A stretch of DNA of 64,000 nucleotides from CAVSRC01 sp963798195 (GTDB taxonomy: Bacteria > Pseudomonadota > Alphaproteobacteria > Rhizobiales > Kaistiaceae). Below are positions 28,844-38,452 of this stretch, in pieces. The position numbers and the translations under genes are program-made. The stretch is from contig CAWCSF010000006.1 in NCBI GenBank assembly GCA_963798195.1, forward strand, positions 62,001 through 126,000, written 5' to 3'. Position 1 is the stretch's first letter. Every line of letters starts with the position of its first letter. A model generated the notes under the pieces. That model did not search any database. It was given only the letters and a program-made list of their open reading frames with translations, and was not told the DNA's origin.

Positions 28844-29862
28844 TCAGCGCAGGTGGCAAGCGACCCAGTGGGCAGGGACCGACTTCGCGCCACTCGGGTT
28901 CCTGCAGCCCAACCAGCACCGGGCCACCGCGTAAGGGCAACGGGTATGAAACCGGCAACCGGATGGCGGGTTGATCGGGCTCGGTACGTCGCCCTCGAGA
29001 AGAATCCGCTTCTTGCCGCGCCGGGTCGGATCGGGAATCGGAACTGCGGAGAGAGGGCTTCGGTATAGGGATGCACGGGGCGGAGGTACAGTGCCTTCTT
29101 GTCGGCCAGTTCGACGAGTTTCCCGAGATACATCACCGCGACGTTATGGCTGATGTGCTCGACCACCGCGAGGTCGTGGGAGATGAACAGATAGGAAAGA
29201 CCGCGTTCCTGCTGCAGATCCATCAGCAGATTGATCACCGGCGCCTGGATCGAGACGTCCAGCGCGGAGACAGGTTCGTCACCGACGATGAGGCCGGATT
29301 CAACGCAAGCGCGCGGCAATGCCGATGCGTTGCCGCTGCCGCCGGAGAACTCGTGTGGATAGCACGCATATGCTCGCACGCAGACCGACCCGCTCGAGCA
29401 GAGCGGCGACCCGTTCCTCCGTTCCTTTCCCTTTGCGACGATGTGGATGCCAGCGGTTCGGCCGACGATGTTGCCCACGGTCATGCGCGGATTGATCGAG
29501 GAATACGGGTCCTGGAAGATGATCTGCATATTCCGCCGGAACGGCCCCATTTCCTTGCGTTCAGCCGGTGATGTCGTCTCCCTCGAATATGATGCCGCCA
29601 TCGGTGGGCTCAACCAGTTTCATCAGGGTCTTGCCGCGGTGGATTTGCCACAGCCGGATTCGCCGACCAGACCCAGCGTTTCGCCCTTCTTTATCGAGAA
29701 GGTGATGCCATCGACAGCGTAGACATAGCCGACAGTGCGGCGAGAGGACTGCCCTGCGCCACGGGAAATGCGTTATTGCCGTCGACTTCCAGATTGGCGT
29801 GCTTTTGGCACCGCGGGCATGCGCCTCCCGAATCATCGGCGGGTCGCTTCAGCTTCAGGCAT
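28844..29862 (-). pseudogene. Peptide ABC transporter ATPase, OppF/DppF type, frameshifted
   Basis: The coding potential begins near 29862 (MPEAEATRR), overlapping the end of the DppD-type gene. Pieces in three frames give VGESGCGKST (Walker A, near 29650), MKLVEPTDGGIIFEGDDITG, MQIIFQDPYSSINPRMTVG with the Q-loop, an altered FSGGSGN where LSGGQ is expected (reading-frame slip inside), VGDEPVSALDVSIQA, FISHDLAVVEHISH with the H-loop, and HPYTEAL. The C-terminal RFHTRCPYA motif shared by oligopeptide ATPases lies near 28940, and the stop is at 28844-28846. At least four slips. Last gene of the amidase/ABC operon. Confidence 0.78.
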
Positions 29863-30875
29863 GTCCGCCTCCCGCGACCGGCTCGTGTTCGAAACAGGCT
29901 GTCCAGTGCCCGGGCACCGCTTCGAGCAGCGGCGGCTTCTCGGCGCGGCATCGATCGCGGACGTAGGGGCAGCGATCGGCAACAGGCAGCCGGTTATGGC
30001 AACGCACAGGTCGGGCGCCATGCCGGGGATTTCCGCGAGGCAGGTTCGCTCGCCGGGCTGAAGCCCTTGCCCAGTCGGGGTGCTGAGGCAGGCGGTCCGA
30101 GCGTGTAGGGATGCCGCGGAAGTCTGAAGTGGTCCCGCAGGAGGCTTCCTCGACCTTGCGGCCGCGTACATCAGCAACCGCGGTCGGCCATCTCGGCGAC
30201 GACACCGAGATCGTGCGTGATGAGGATGACGGCTGTGCCGAGACGTCGCGCAGGTCGTTGATCAGCGCCAGGATCTGCGCCTCGATGGTTACGTCCAGCG
30301 CGGTGGTCGGTTCGTCCGCGATCAGCACCTGCGGATTGCAGGACAGCGCCATCCGATCATCACACGCTGCAGCATGCCGCCGGACATCTGATGCGGATAC
30401 TCGCGCATGCGCTGTTCGGCGACGGGATGCGTACCAGCCGCAGCATGTCGACCGCCTTGCGTAGCGCCTCGCGCCTCGGCAGCCGCTGGTGCGTCTCGAT
30501 CACCTGGCTGATCTGCCTGCCGATCGTGAGGACCGGGTTCAGCGACGTCATCGGCTCCTGGAAGATCATCGCGATCCGGTTGCCCCGGATGTCCTGCATC
30601 TCGCGCATGCTGAGTTTGAGCAGGTCGACGCCGTCCAGGCGTATCCCGGTCGCCTCGATCCGGCCGGGTGGCGAGGGAAGGAGCTGCAGGATGGACATCG
30701 CCGCGACACTCTTCCCGCAGCCGGATTCACCGACGACGCCCAGCACCTCCCCGCGATCGAGCGTGTAAGAAAGCACGTCCACCGCTCGCACCACGCCGTC
30801 CCGGCTGTGGAACGTGGTGCGAAGGTTGTCGACCTCGAGAACGGGACCGGACTGTTCGCCTGCGGGTGTCATGCT
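29855..30875 (-). pseudogene. Peptide ABC transporter ATPase, OppD/DppD type, frameshifted
   Basis: It starts at the ATG at 30875, 13 bases after the cyclase-like gene. The first half is intact: VLEVDNLRTTFHSRDGVVRA, VGESGCGKSV (Walker A), MIFQEPMTSLNPV (Q-loop). The signature region near 30370 is shifted between frames, then LIADEPTTALDVTIEAQ (Walker B and D-loop) follows in a second frame. Further slips occur near 30270 and 30050. The C-terminal Cys-containing region and HWTACFEHEP give the normal ending at 29855. It pairs with the DppF-type ATPase downstream. Confidence 0.78.
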
Positions 30876-30888
30876 CTGGTGTGGGATC

Positions 30889-31854
30889 CTAGAAGTCCCG
30901 ATCGAAGGACCCGTTCCATTGCTCGACGACGCTGGCGTACTGATCGACGGTCCGCATGACCGCGGCAATCGGGATGCCGTCGTCGCCGATGAACGTCGGA
31001 TTCAAGGTACCGCCGTCGAGGCAGCCAAGAGCGACGACGCCCTCGATCAGCTTCTTGACCATGGCGCCATCCACGAGAAGGTCCGGCCGTTCCGCTCCGA
31101 GCGCGAGAGCGGCCGTCACCGCATAGGCGCCGTAGTTCGAGACCGCGGCGGGGATGAGATATTGGGTTGCAGTCGTTGTGACGATGCCGCCATGGCAGGG
31201 ACAACCGCAATCGGCGCCGTGCAGCACAATCTTCTGTGCCTTGTCATGCATCTTGCCGAAGCCAATCTCGTTGCCGCCGTCTCCGATGCCGATGGTCAGC
31301 TTTTTCTTGTCGTTCATCGCGACAATAAAATCATCGATGTAGTAATCCCCCGTCTTTTCCAGCGGCGTGCCGTTGACCGAATGGCGCAGTCCCTTGCTGT
31401 TGCGACCGAGCTTCTCGATGGTAACGGCGACATCGTAATCGTCCGCCCAGCCCTTGACCTCCTCGGCCGAACGGTCGCTCGTCAGCACCACCTTGCCGGG
31501 GTAGCCGAGCGTCTTGACCAGCCCTTCCATCACGTCGTTCATCGGCGCCTCGACCATGAGGTCGACCTTGTGTCCGAGGAGCGACAGTGCCCGGCCGAGC
31601 ACAGCTGCGCCGATCGGGCCGTCGACTTCGCCCTTGGGCAGGTGGCCCGCGACGACGATGCCGGTAACGATGGCAACCTTGGCGTTTTTCTTCGCGAGCA
31701 CCGCCCGCGACACGTCGTAGGTGATGGGATTTTCGCCGCGTGCCATCTCGTACAGGGTGCGGAGGTAGCCCTGCTGCATGTTGTGCGGCCGCATCTCGGT
31801 CGTCATCAGCAGTTCAAGGTTGCCATAGGGGGCGCGCGGATCGACCTCAGCCAT
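30889..31854 (-). CDS. D-glutamate cyclase-like protein (DUF4392 type)
   Basis: A 321-residue soluble protein without signal peptide. It matches my recollection of the D-glutamate cyclase C-terminal family (DUF4392): an N-terminal VAIVTGIVV strand, and the conserved core IGIGDGGNEIGFGKMHD followed by HGADCGCPCHGGIVT and VSNYGAYAVTAALALG. Characterised relatives convert D-glutamate to 5-oxo-D-proline. It sits between the permease DppC-type gene (30-base gap) and the DppD-type ATPase, which ties it to whatever the transporter imports. The Cys/His cluster CGCPCH could bind a metal or be structural. The exact substrate is inference. Confidence 0.7.
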   Translation of the reverse strand: MAEVDPRAPYGNLELLMTTEMRPHNMQQGYLRTLYEMARGENPITYDVSRAVLAKKNAKVAIVTGIVVAGHLPKGEVDGPIGAAVLGRALSLLGHKVDLMVEAPMNDVMEGLVKTLGYPGKVVLTSDRSAEEVKGWADDYDVAVTIEKLGRNSKGLRHSVNGTPLEKTGDYYIDDFIVAMNDKKKLTIGIGDGGNEIGFGKMHDKAQKIVLHGADCGCPCHGGIVTTTATQYLIPAAVSNYGAYAVTAALALGAERPDLLVDGAMVKKLIEGVVALGCLDGGTLNPTFIGDDGIPIAAVMRTVDQYASVVEQWNGSFDRDF

Positions 31855-31884
31855 GTTCTTCTCCTTTGGGCGGGGTTGGACAAT

Positions 31885-32781
31885 TCATCGGCGCGTGCGG
31901 GGATCGAGCGCGTCGCGCAATCCGTCGCCCACGAAGCTCATGCTCAGGACCGCTGACGCGATCATCACGGTCGGGAAGGTGACGAGCCACCACGCCTCCT
32001 GCAGATAGCGGCGTGCTTCCTGCAGGTCGCGGCCCCAACTCGGGGTCGGCGGCTGCACGCCCAGTCCGACAAAACTGAGAGCCGCCTCCGCGACAACCGC
32101 GCGAGAGAAGGTGATGGCGATCAGCACGATCATCACGCCGGCGATACTCGGAAAGATGTCGCGCGAAATGATGCGCCAGTTGGACGCGCCCAGCGCAACC
32201 GAAGCCGAGACGAAGGTGGCCTCGCGCAGGTTGAGCGTGCTGCCGCGCGCCAGCCGCGCGAAGACCGGGATATAGACGAGGCCGATCGCCAGCGTGACAT
32301 TCTGCGTCGCGGGTCCAAGCGTGCCCATGACGGCGACGGCGAGAAGCAGCGGTGGAAACGTCAGGAAAGCGTCCATCAGCCGCATGATGATATTGTCCAG
32401 CCAGCCGCCGAAATAGCCGGACACCACGCCAAGCGGTGTGCCGATCCCGGCTGCGATGAGGACCACGCCCAACCCCACCAGCAGGGAAATGCGCGCGCCG
32501 TAGAGCGTCCGGGTGAAGACGTCACGGCCGAAGTGATCGGTCCCGAACGGAAACTCCACGGAAGGAGGATGAAGTTTGAATTGCAGGTTCGGCTTGTTCG
32601 GCTGATAGCCCGAGAGATACGGCGCCAACAGCGCCGCCAGCACCAGGATCGCAATCACCACGAGGCCGGCAACGGCAAGTCGATGGCGGAAGAACTGCTC
32701 CGCCGCGAGGCGAAGCGGGGAGCGCGCGCTACCTTCCGCAACCTCGTTGCCCGACACCAGCGGCTGCGCCTCCACCGTCAT
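31885..32781 (-). CDS. Peptide-type ABC permease, DppC family
   Basis: A 298-residue inner-membrane permease. The N-terminal cytoplasmic part and first membrane segment (LAVAGLVVIAILVLAALLAPYL) are followed by FPFGTDHFGRDVFTRTLYGARISL, a hallmark of DppC/OppC proteins. The EAA loop region is SVALGASNWRIISRDIFPSI, which docks the ATPases. It ends in DALDPRTRR, the usual DppC ending. It forms the channel with the DppB-type protein encoded 34 bases upstream. Confidence 0.92.
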   Translation of the reverse strand: MTVEAQPLVSGNEVAEGSARSPLRLAAEQFFRHRLAVAGLVVIAILVLAALLAPYLSGYQPNKPNLQFKLHPPSVEFPFGTDHFGRDVFTRTLYGARISLLVGLGVVLIAAGIGTPLGVVSGYFGGWLDNIIMRLMDAFLTFPPLLLAVAVMGTLGPATQNVTLAIGLVYIPVFARLARGSTLNLREATFVSASVALGASNWRIISRDIFPSIAGVMIVLIAITFSRAVVAEAALSFVGLGVQPPTPSWGRDLQEARRYLQEAWWLVTFPTVMIASAVLSMSFVGDGLRDALDPRTRR

Positions 32782-32815
32782 GCGATCACGTTTCCATTCA
32801 TCGATACGAGGCCGG

Positions 32816-33772
32816 TCAATTGTATCGAACGCGCGGATCGACGATCGCGTAGGAGATGTCGGCCAGCAGATTGGTCACAATGAAGACCAGGCCAACGACG
32901 AGGCTCAGTCCCTGGATGACGGGAAAGTCGCGATTGATCACGGCTGCGATCAGCGCCGATCCGAGGCCGGGTATGCTGAACAGATATTCGACGGTGAGCG
33001 TGTTGCCGACCTGGAAGGCAAACGTGATGGCGACAACGGTGATGACCGGGATCAACGCATTCTTCAGCGCATGCACGCGAATGACCTCCATATCGTTCAT
33101 CCCTTCCGCGCGTGCCGTCCGGATGTAGTCCTGGTCGAAGACCTCGAGCATGCTGGCGCGGATCACACGGGCAAGTTCCGCAACGGAGCCTGCGGCGAGC
33201 GCGGCGATAGGCAGGAGGTACGGCTGGATGAGTGCCCACACACCGTCGGATGCGGTGCGCAGGCCGATGCCGGAGATTGGCACCCATTGGAGCTTCAGGG
33301 CGAACACCAGGATCAGGAAGAGACCGAGCGTGAACGTTGGAATCGAAAGGCCAACCGTGGCGGTGCCCATCAGGAAATAGTCCAACCACGAGTTCTTGCG
33401 GTAAGCGGCAAACACGCCGGCGGGGATGGCGATGACGACGGAGATCAGCGTCGCCACGCCGGCGAGCGTCAGGCTGACCGGGAAACGCGCGGCCACCAGG
33501 TCCACGACCAGCTCCTTCGAGCGGATCGAACTGCCCAGATCGCCGTGGAAGAGGTCCCGCACCCACAGCAGGTATTGCATGAAGAACGGCTGATCGAGGT
33601 GATACCGGGCGTTGAGCGCGGCCATTGTCTCGGGCGTCGAGTATGGGCCGAGCATGATCGAAATCGGGTCGCCCGGCGTCACCTTCATCAGCGCGAAGAT
33701 GATGATGGTGACGAAGAGAATGACCAGAGGCACCTGAACCAGGCGCCGCAGGAGATAGGACCAAACACCCAT
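32816..33772 (-). CDS. Peptide-type ABC permease, DppB family
   Basis: A 318-residue permease with six membrane segments. Typical DppB start (YLLRRLVQVPLVILFVTIIIF), then MLGPYSTPETMAALNARYHLDQPF, the EAA loop with TARAEGMNDMEVIRVHALKNA and the terminal AIVDPRVRYN. It belongs with the DppC-type permease downstream. A 95-base gap with a 10-bp inverted repeat separates it from the binding-protein gene upstream. Confidence 0.92.
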   Translation of the reverse strand: MGVWSYLLRRLVQVPLVILFVTIIIFALMKVTPGDPISIMLGPYSTPETMAALNARYHLDQPFFMQYLLWVRDLFHGDLGSSIRSKELVVDLVAARFPVSLTLAGVATLISVVIAIPAGVFAAYRKNSWLDYFLMGTATVGLSIPTFTLGLFLILVFALKLQWVPISGIGLRTASDGVWALIQPYLLPIAALAAGSVAELARVIRASMLEVFDQDYIRTARAEGMNDMEVIRVHALKNALIPVITVVAITFAFQVGNTLTVEYLFSIPGLGSALIAAVINRDFPVIQGLSLVVGLVFIVTNLLADISYAIVDPRVRYN

Positions 33773-33799
33773 TGCGCGGGACCGGCGAGGCTAGGCGCT

Positions 33800-33861
33800 G
33801 CCGGGCGCCGGGCAGTTCCCGCAGGGTGCAATCGAGCCTGCAGGAAGGCCAGGCGCCCGGC
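33800..33861 (-). promoter_or_regulatory. Inverted repeat between binding-protein and permease genes
   Basis: GCCGGGCGCC at 33800-33809 and its exact complement GGCGCCCGGC at 33852-33861 can pair into a 10-bp GC stem with a 42-base loop. Hairpins just after binding-protein genes commonly protect the upstream mRNA or reduce read-through, giving more binding protein than permease. No T-run follows, so mRNA protection is the likelier role. The role is inference; the repeat is exact. Confidence 0.45.
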
Positions 33862-33867
33862 GATGCG

Positions 33868-35465
33868 CTAAGCCCAGCTGACATTCCACAGAGGGACGAT
33901 GTGCTCCTGCGGCGTGGCCTTGAAGCCCTGTATGCCGTCCTTGGTCAGGTACACCTGGTTTACATGCGCGATGTAGATGTACGGGCAGTCCTCCAGGATC
34001 GCGTCCACGATGTTGTGATAGATTTCGGTGCGCTTCGCCGGGTCGGTTTCCACGCGCCCTTCGTCAAGCCAGTCGGACACCTTATCGTTGTTCCAGCCGT
34101 GCTCGACCAGGCCGCCCTTGTGGTGGAACCACCACAGGGCCGAGTCCACATCCGGCGAGACGATGGTGATGTCCTCAAGATCCGCCTGGAACTTGTTCTG
34201 CACCCACGCCGTGCTGTAGGTGCCGACGTCCGAGCTCTTGATCGTCATGTTGATGCCGATTTCGGAAAGCATCGCCGCGACCAGTTCGCATTCTCGGCGC
34301 AGCCATTCCTTGTCGGATGTGATGACCTCGATGTCGAAGCTGCCGACCCCGGCCTTCGCCATCAGTTCCTTGGCCTTTTCGATGTCGCCGCCGGCCGGAT
34401 AGACGATCGGCGAGTCCCGGTGCGACAGGAAGCCCGGGGGCACCGGATTGTCGGTCACCAGCGCCTCGCCGGCGTAAATCTCGTCGACGATTGTCTGGCG
34501 GTCGATGGCGTAGCTGATAGCGCGGCGCACGTCGGCCTTCACTGTCGGGAACGCCGCGTCGATGTGCGGCGGGAAGGTGAAGTCCATGTAGTCCCAGTTC
34601 CAGCCGGCCACGCTCTGATACTTGACGCCAGGTTCCTTGCCATCGCGGAAGCGTGCGATGTCCTTCGGATCCGGACGCGGCATGATGTCGATCTCGCCGG
34701 TCAGCAGCGAGGAAAGCCGCACGCCCGGATCCTCGATGACGCGGTAGAGCACCTGGTCGACATGCGGCTGTTCGGGGCGCCAGTATTCGGCGTTCTTCTT
34801 GAGAACGATGTGGCTGCCGGAGACCCATTCGTCGAAGACGAACGGGCCCGTCCCGATCGGGTTGCGAGCGTAGGCCTGATCGCCCATTTCCTTGTGGGCG
34901 GCCTTGCACATCATGTTGCCGCCGTACTCCAGCGTGACAAGCGCGAACGGCGAAAACGGAGTCTTCAGCTTCAATTCAACGGCGTACTTGCCGATGCCTT
35001 GGCGCCGTCCACCATGAAATGGGCGGTTCCCTTCGGCGAGGCGTTGGCCTCCTGGATATAGTTGAAGACGTACTCGACATCTTCGGCGGTCAGTTCACCG
35101 TAACCCTTGTGCCACTTGACCCCTTCGCGGACCTTGAGCTGCCAGGTCAGCGGGTCGATCATCTTCCATTCCACGAGCTCCGGCTCGACCTGCAGGGTGT
35201 CGTAGTTCATACGAGCCATCTTGTTGTAGATGTTCGTGGTGACGACACCGCCGTGAATTTCCGTGTAGAGGAACTCGTTGAGACCGGCCGGCTCGCCGAA
35301 CAGGGCGTAGGTCAGATCCTTCTGCGCGGCGCTGGCGATATTAAAGATCGGGAAGCTGGAGCCGGCGACGGCCAGGCCGCCCACGCCGACACCCTTCATG
35401 AACCCGCGGCGCGTGGCGCTCAGGCTTGCTGACTGCCCCGGCGGCGTTACGTGCTTCTTGGACAT
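33868..35465 (-). pseudogene. Peptide-type ABC solute-binding protein (SBP family 5), one frameshift
   Basis: Two long frames meet near 34990; restoring one base joins AHFMVDGAKA to GKYAVELKLKT, giving about 531 codons, normal for SBP_bac_5 proteins. The N-terminus carries a twin-arginine signal (ATRRGFMKGVGVGGLAVAG), so export is probably folded via Tat. The family signature region with GTGPFVFDEWVSGSHIVLKKN and the C-terminal YIYIAHVNQVYLTKDGI are intact. AGGAAAGG lies upstream of the ATG at 35465. It is the receptor of the peptide-type transporter and probably binds an amide or acylated amino acid, given the amidase next door. Confidence 0.85.
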
Positions 35466-35516
35466 TTTCGTACCCTTTCCTGCTGTAGCGAACTGCCGAA
35501 CTCGTTCTCCCGCTGG

Positions 35517-37076
35517 CTACGGGTGGCGCGTCCTCCAGTCAGTCGTTTCCTCGAAAGCGTGGGCCGCGTTGAGCACGACACCGTCTTCATAGCGGCGGCC
35601 GATGAGCATCATGCCGACCGGCAAACCCTCCGACATTGCACATGGCACCGTGATGGCTGGCAGGCCCGCCAGGTTGAACTGGCCGCCGGTGCCAACGAAC
35701 ATTTCGAACGAGCGGCCTACCGACTCGGCCGGACCGCATTTTTCCGGCGGGAGCTGGTTGGCCTTCTTGGGCGTTGCCGGCATCAGAAGAACGTCAACCT
35801 TCTGGAGGGCGTCCTGGTAGGCGCTCGCCAGTTGCCGCGCGAGGTTCTGAGCCTTGGCGTAGTACCTGCCGCGGTACTTGCCGTGCACGTAGGCGCCCAT
35901 GAGCAGGAACATCTTGGCCGACTGTGACAGCTCGTCGGCGCGACTCGGCAAGGCCCTGAGGAAGTGTTCCTGCAGATGCGTGTCGTAGAAGCCTCTCCAG
36001 CCGTATCCCAGGCCGTTGCCGAGAACGAGAGTGGCGTAGGCGCCTTCGAAAGCGATCGGCACGAGGATCGACTGACCGTCGCGATGCGCCGGTATGGAAA
36101 CATCGACAACCTCCGCGCCCAGCTTGCGAAAGTGATCCGCGGCATTCAGGACGCTGGCGTCGACGTCAGGCTCCGAAATGCCTTCGTAAGCAAAGCCCTC
36201 TTTCAGGATGCCTATCCGAAGACCGTCGACCTTGCCCGAGAGCATCTGGGAATAGGGCTGCGGCGTGAACGGTTCCTGGCGCGGATCGAGCCCGTCAGGG
36301 CCGGCCGTTGCCTCCAGCAACAGAGCGACATCACGCGCGGAATTGGCCATCGGCCCGATGTGATCGAGCGTCTGATCCACCTGCATCACGCCGGTGTAGG
36401 GCATCAGGCCACGCGTCGGCTTCAGCCCGTAAACGCCACACCACGAGGCGGGTAGGCGCACGGAGCCGCCCTGGTCGCCGCCGATCGACATGTCCACCTG
36501 CTTCGACGCGACCAGCGCGCCGCTGCCGCTGGACGACCCACCCGACGAGCGCGATGGATCGTGCGGATTGCGCACCGGGCCGTTGAAGGAGTTGTGGCCG
36601 GCGCCGCCGACGGAGAAGCCTTCGCTTTGAGCCTTGCCCGCGATGATGCCGCCAGCATCCAGGATGCGCGTCACCACGGTTGCATCTATGTCCGGCACGA
36701 ACCCTTCCATCGGGCGCGCGCCGGCAGCCATCGGCACGCCGGCAACGCTGATGGTGTCCTTCACCGAAACGCGCTTGCCCGCGAGCAATCCGTCCTTGGC
36801 GCCCTTGATCTCGGTCTTCCAGTACCAGGCGTTGTACTCATCTTCCTCGGGGGTCGGAGCATGGCCCGGCTCACGCGGATATTTCACCGCGGGCTTTATT
36901 TCGACCATCGATTCGATGGTCTCGTACCGGGTGAGATTTCCCGCCACCAGATCGCGGTACTGTTCGAGGTCGCCAGCGGAGATTTTCAGATTGAGAGCGG
37001 CGGCCAGTTCGCGCATCTCGTCGAGCGTTGGCGCACGCAGCGCCGGCTTCGATTCCGTTTCCGGTGCCCTAGACAC
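35517..37076 (-). CDS. Amidase signature family hydrolase
   Basis: A 519-residue cytoplasmic hydrolase without signal peptide. The Ser-cisSer-Lys triad is visible: Lys106 in VSVKDT, the Ser-rich GGSSSGSGALVA at about 179-190 with the cis-Ser, and nucleophile Ser205 in GGDQGGSVRLPA. Members split amides (aryl/acyl amides, carbamates, urea derivatives) or, as GatA, transamidate; the operon context argues against GatA. First gene of the transporter operon, with 51 bases to the binding-protein gene. It could cleave the imported amide to release a substrate for the cyclase-like enzyme. The natural substrate is unknown. Confidence 0.88.
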   Translation of the reverse strand: MSRAPETESKPALRAPTLDEMRELAAALNLKISAGDLEQYRDLVAGNLTRYETIESMVEIKPAVKYPREPGHAPTPEEDEYNAWYWKTEIKGAKDGLLAGKRVSVKDTISVAGVPMAAGARPMEGFVPDIDATVVTRILDAGGIIAGKAQSEGFSVGGAGHNSFNGPVRNPHDPSRSSGGSSSGSGALVASKQVDMSIGGDQGGSVRLPASWCGVYGLKPTRGLMPYTGVMQVDQTLDHIGPMANSARDVALLLEATAGPDGLDPRQEPFTPQPYSQMLSGKVDGLRIGILKEGFAYEGISEPDVDASVLNAADHFRKLGAEVVDVSIPAHRDGQSILVPIAFEGAYATLVLGNGLGYGWRGFYDTHLQEHFLRALPSRADELSQSAKMFLLMGAYVHGKYRGRYYAKAQNLARQLASAYQDALQKVDVLLMPATPKKANQLPPEKCGPAESVGRSFEMFVGTGGQFNLAGLPAITVPCAMSEGLPVGMMLIGRRYEDGVVLNAAHAFEETTDWRTRHP

Positions 37077-37196
37077 GTGCCTATCCTGTCCCGCAACGAC
37101 ATCGTTAAATCCTGATCAAGTCGATCACGATTGCCGAAGTGCGAGTAGCCGCATTCGCGGTAAGGCGACGATGCCTTCTGGGCATCGGTCAAACGC

Positions 37197-38102
37197 TCAT
37201 GCCAAATTGTCGGGCATGTCGAATGCACGCCGAAGAGGCACCAGAAATCTCTCGGCGGGGATGGGCAGGCGGCGACCGGCGAGGGTCAGGACCTCGATCG
37301 TGCCGTGGGTCATTTCCGGCTCCTCGAAGCTAAGCGCCACGAGTTTGCGCGAGCGCAGGTTCTCGAAGCAGGAAAGGCGGCTGAGCACTGCCAGGCCGTG
37401 GCCAACAAGGGCGAAGCGGTGGAGCAGTTCTGTCGAGTTCGTTTCCAGCGCCGGCCGCAGTTCGACCTCCGCCTTGTGGCAGACGGAATCGATAAGATTG
37501 CGAGAGCCCGACATCGGATTGGCCACGGCGGTTGGCCAAATCTCGAACTCGCGTACGCTGATCTTGCGGCGCGAGGCGAGTGGGTGATCCGGCGCGACCA
37601 TTGCGAAGAGCGCTTCCCGCACCTGAAAGACGGTGCGCAGGTCCTTCGTCGGTTTGGGACAAAAGCCGATCCCGATTTCGGTCTGGCCGTTGAGCAGGGC
37701 CGCCTGAATGCGGTCGGAACTCGCAATCTCCACGTCGAAATTGATACCGGGAAACTCCGCCAGGAACGCGTCGATGGCGCGCGGAAGCAGATGCGGCACC
37801 AGCGCCTCGATGGCATGGATCCGCACCCGGCCGCGACGGAGGCCGTTCAGCGCATCGATCTCGGTCTGCAGGCGGTCGATGTGGAAGGCCGCTTCTCGGG
37901 CGTAAGAAAACACCAACTCGCCCGCCGGAGTGAGTGCGATCCCTCGCGGCCGCCGCTCGAGCAGCGGCGCGCCCAACTCGCGCTCGAGCGCCTGAACCTG
38001 GCGGCTGATCACCGACTGAGCGACGCCTAGATCGTTCGCGGCAGCACGGATCGAGCCATGCTGAACGACCTCGGCGAAATAGCGAAAGGCAATTTTCAGC
38101 AT
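37197..38102 (-). CDS. LysR-type transcriptional regulator
   Basis: I chose the ATG at 38102 (MLKIAFRYFAEVVQHGS), giving 301 residues, the usual LysR length; the frame is open 33 codons further. The winged HTH is clear (SIRAAANDLGVAQSVISRQVQALERELG, in two parts) with the family motif LLERRPRGIALTPAGELV. The remainder is the two-lobed inducer-binding domain. It lies upstream of and on the same strand as the amidase/ABC operon, with a 120-base gap, so it is the likely operon regulator. LysR boxes could lie in that gap or at 38103 onward, but none was obvious. Confidence 0.88.
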   Translation of the reverse strand: MLKIAFRYFAEVVQHGSIRAAANDLGVAQSVISRQVQALERELGAPLLERRPRGIALTPAGELVFSYAREAAFHIDRLQTEIDALNGLRRGRVRIHAIEALVPHLLPRAIDAFLAEFPGINFDVEIASSDRIQAALLNGQTEIGIGFCPKPTKDLRTVFQVREALFAMVAPDHPLASRRKISVREFEIWPTAVANPMSGSRNLIDSVCHKAEVELRPALETNSTELLHRFALVGHGLAVLSRLSCFENLRSRKLVALSFEEPEMTHGTIEVLTLAGRRLPIPAERFLVPLRRAFDMPDNLA

Positions 38103-38452
38103 GTTTTTTAAGCACCCACGACCACGAAACTCTCTTTCACAGCGATGCTTCCAGAGCATCGGAGTGTCAGCGACTATCGCATTTTTCTTATGCGCTCTCA
38201 CGCAGACGATTCCCGCATCACGGGCTTCGACTGAGATTTGCCGAGGATCGGGGAAATGGCGGTTTGCGGCGCGCTACCTGCCACCTCGCGCACGCAGCCA
38301 ATGGGCGGTGAAGGGAAACAGACCGCCTCGACCGGGAGCCCGGCGGCCACATCGATCATCGATCGAGGCCATCAGCGCATCCCGGAGTTGCCCGACGTCG
38401 GTCTCCTGGCACAACGCGCCGGTGTGAGGCGTGTCGATGAACGCGGCATCGG
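38103..38452. other. Intergenic stretch upstream of the LysR gene
   Basis: These 350 bases separate the LysR start from the end of the MFS-HEAT gene. The LysR-proximal 130 bases are less GC-rich, as expected for a promoter. The MFS-distal part (to 38274) has an open frame on the minus strand that continues from a different frame of the HEAT gene for about 60 codons. It has no recognisable motif, so I do not call it a gene. No repeat or terminator with a T-run was seen. Confidence 0.4.

Noticed and set aside
35517..37076. Amidase as the GatA subunit of tRNA amidotransferase
   Set aside because: No GatB or GatC is near, and it lies in a transporter operon under a LysR regulator.
38274..38452. 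Continuation of a minus-strand frame after the MFS-HEAT stop
   Set aside because: It would need a slip in the HEAT gene, has no recognisable domain, and the HEAT frame ends normally.
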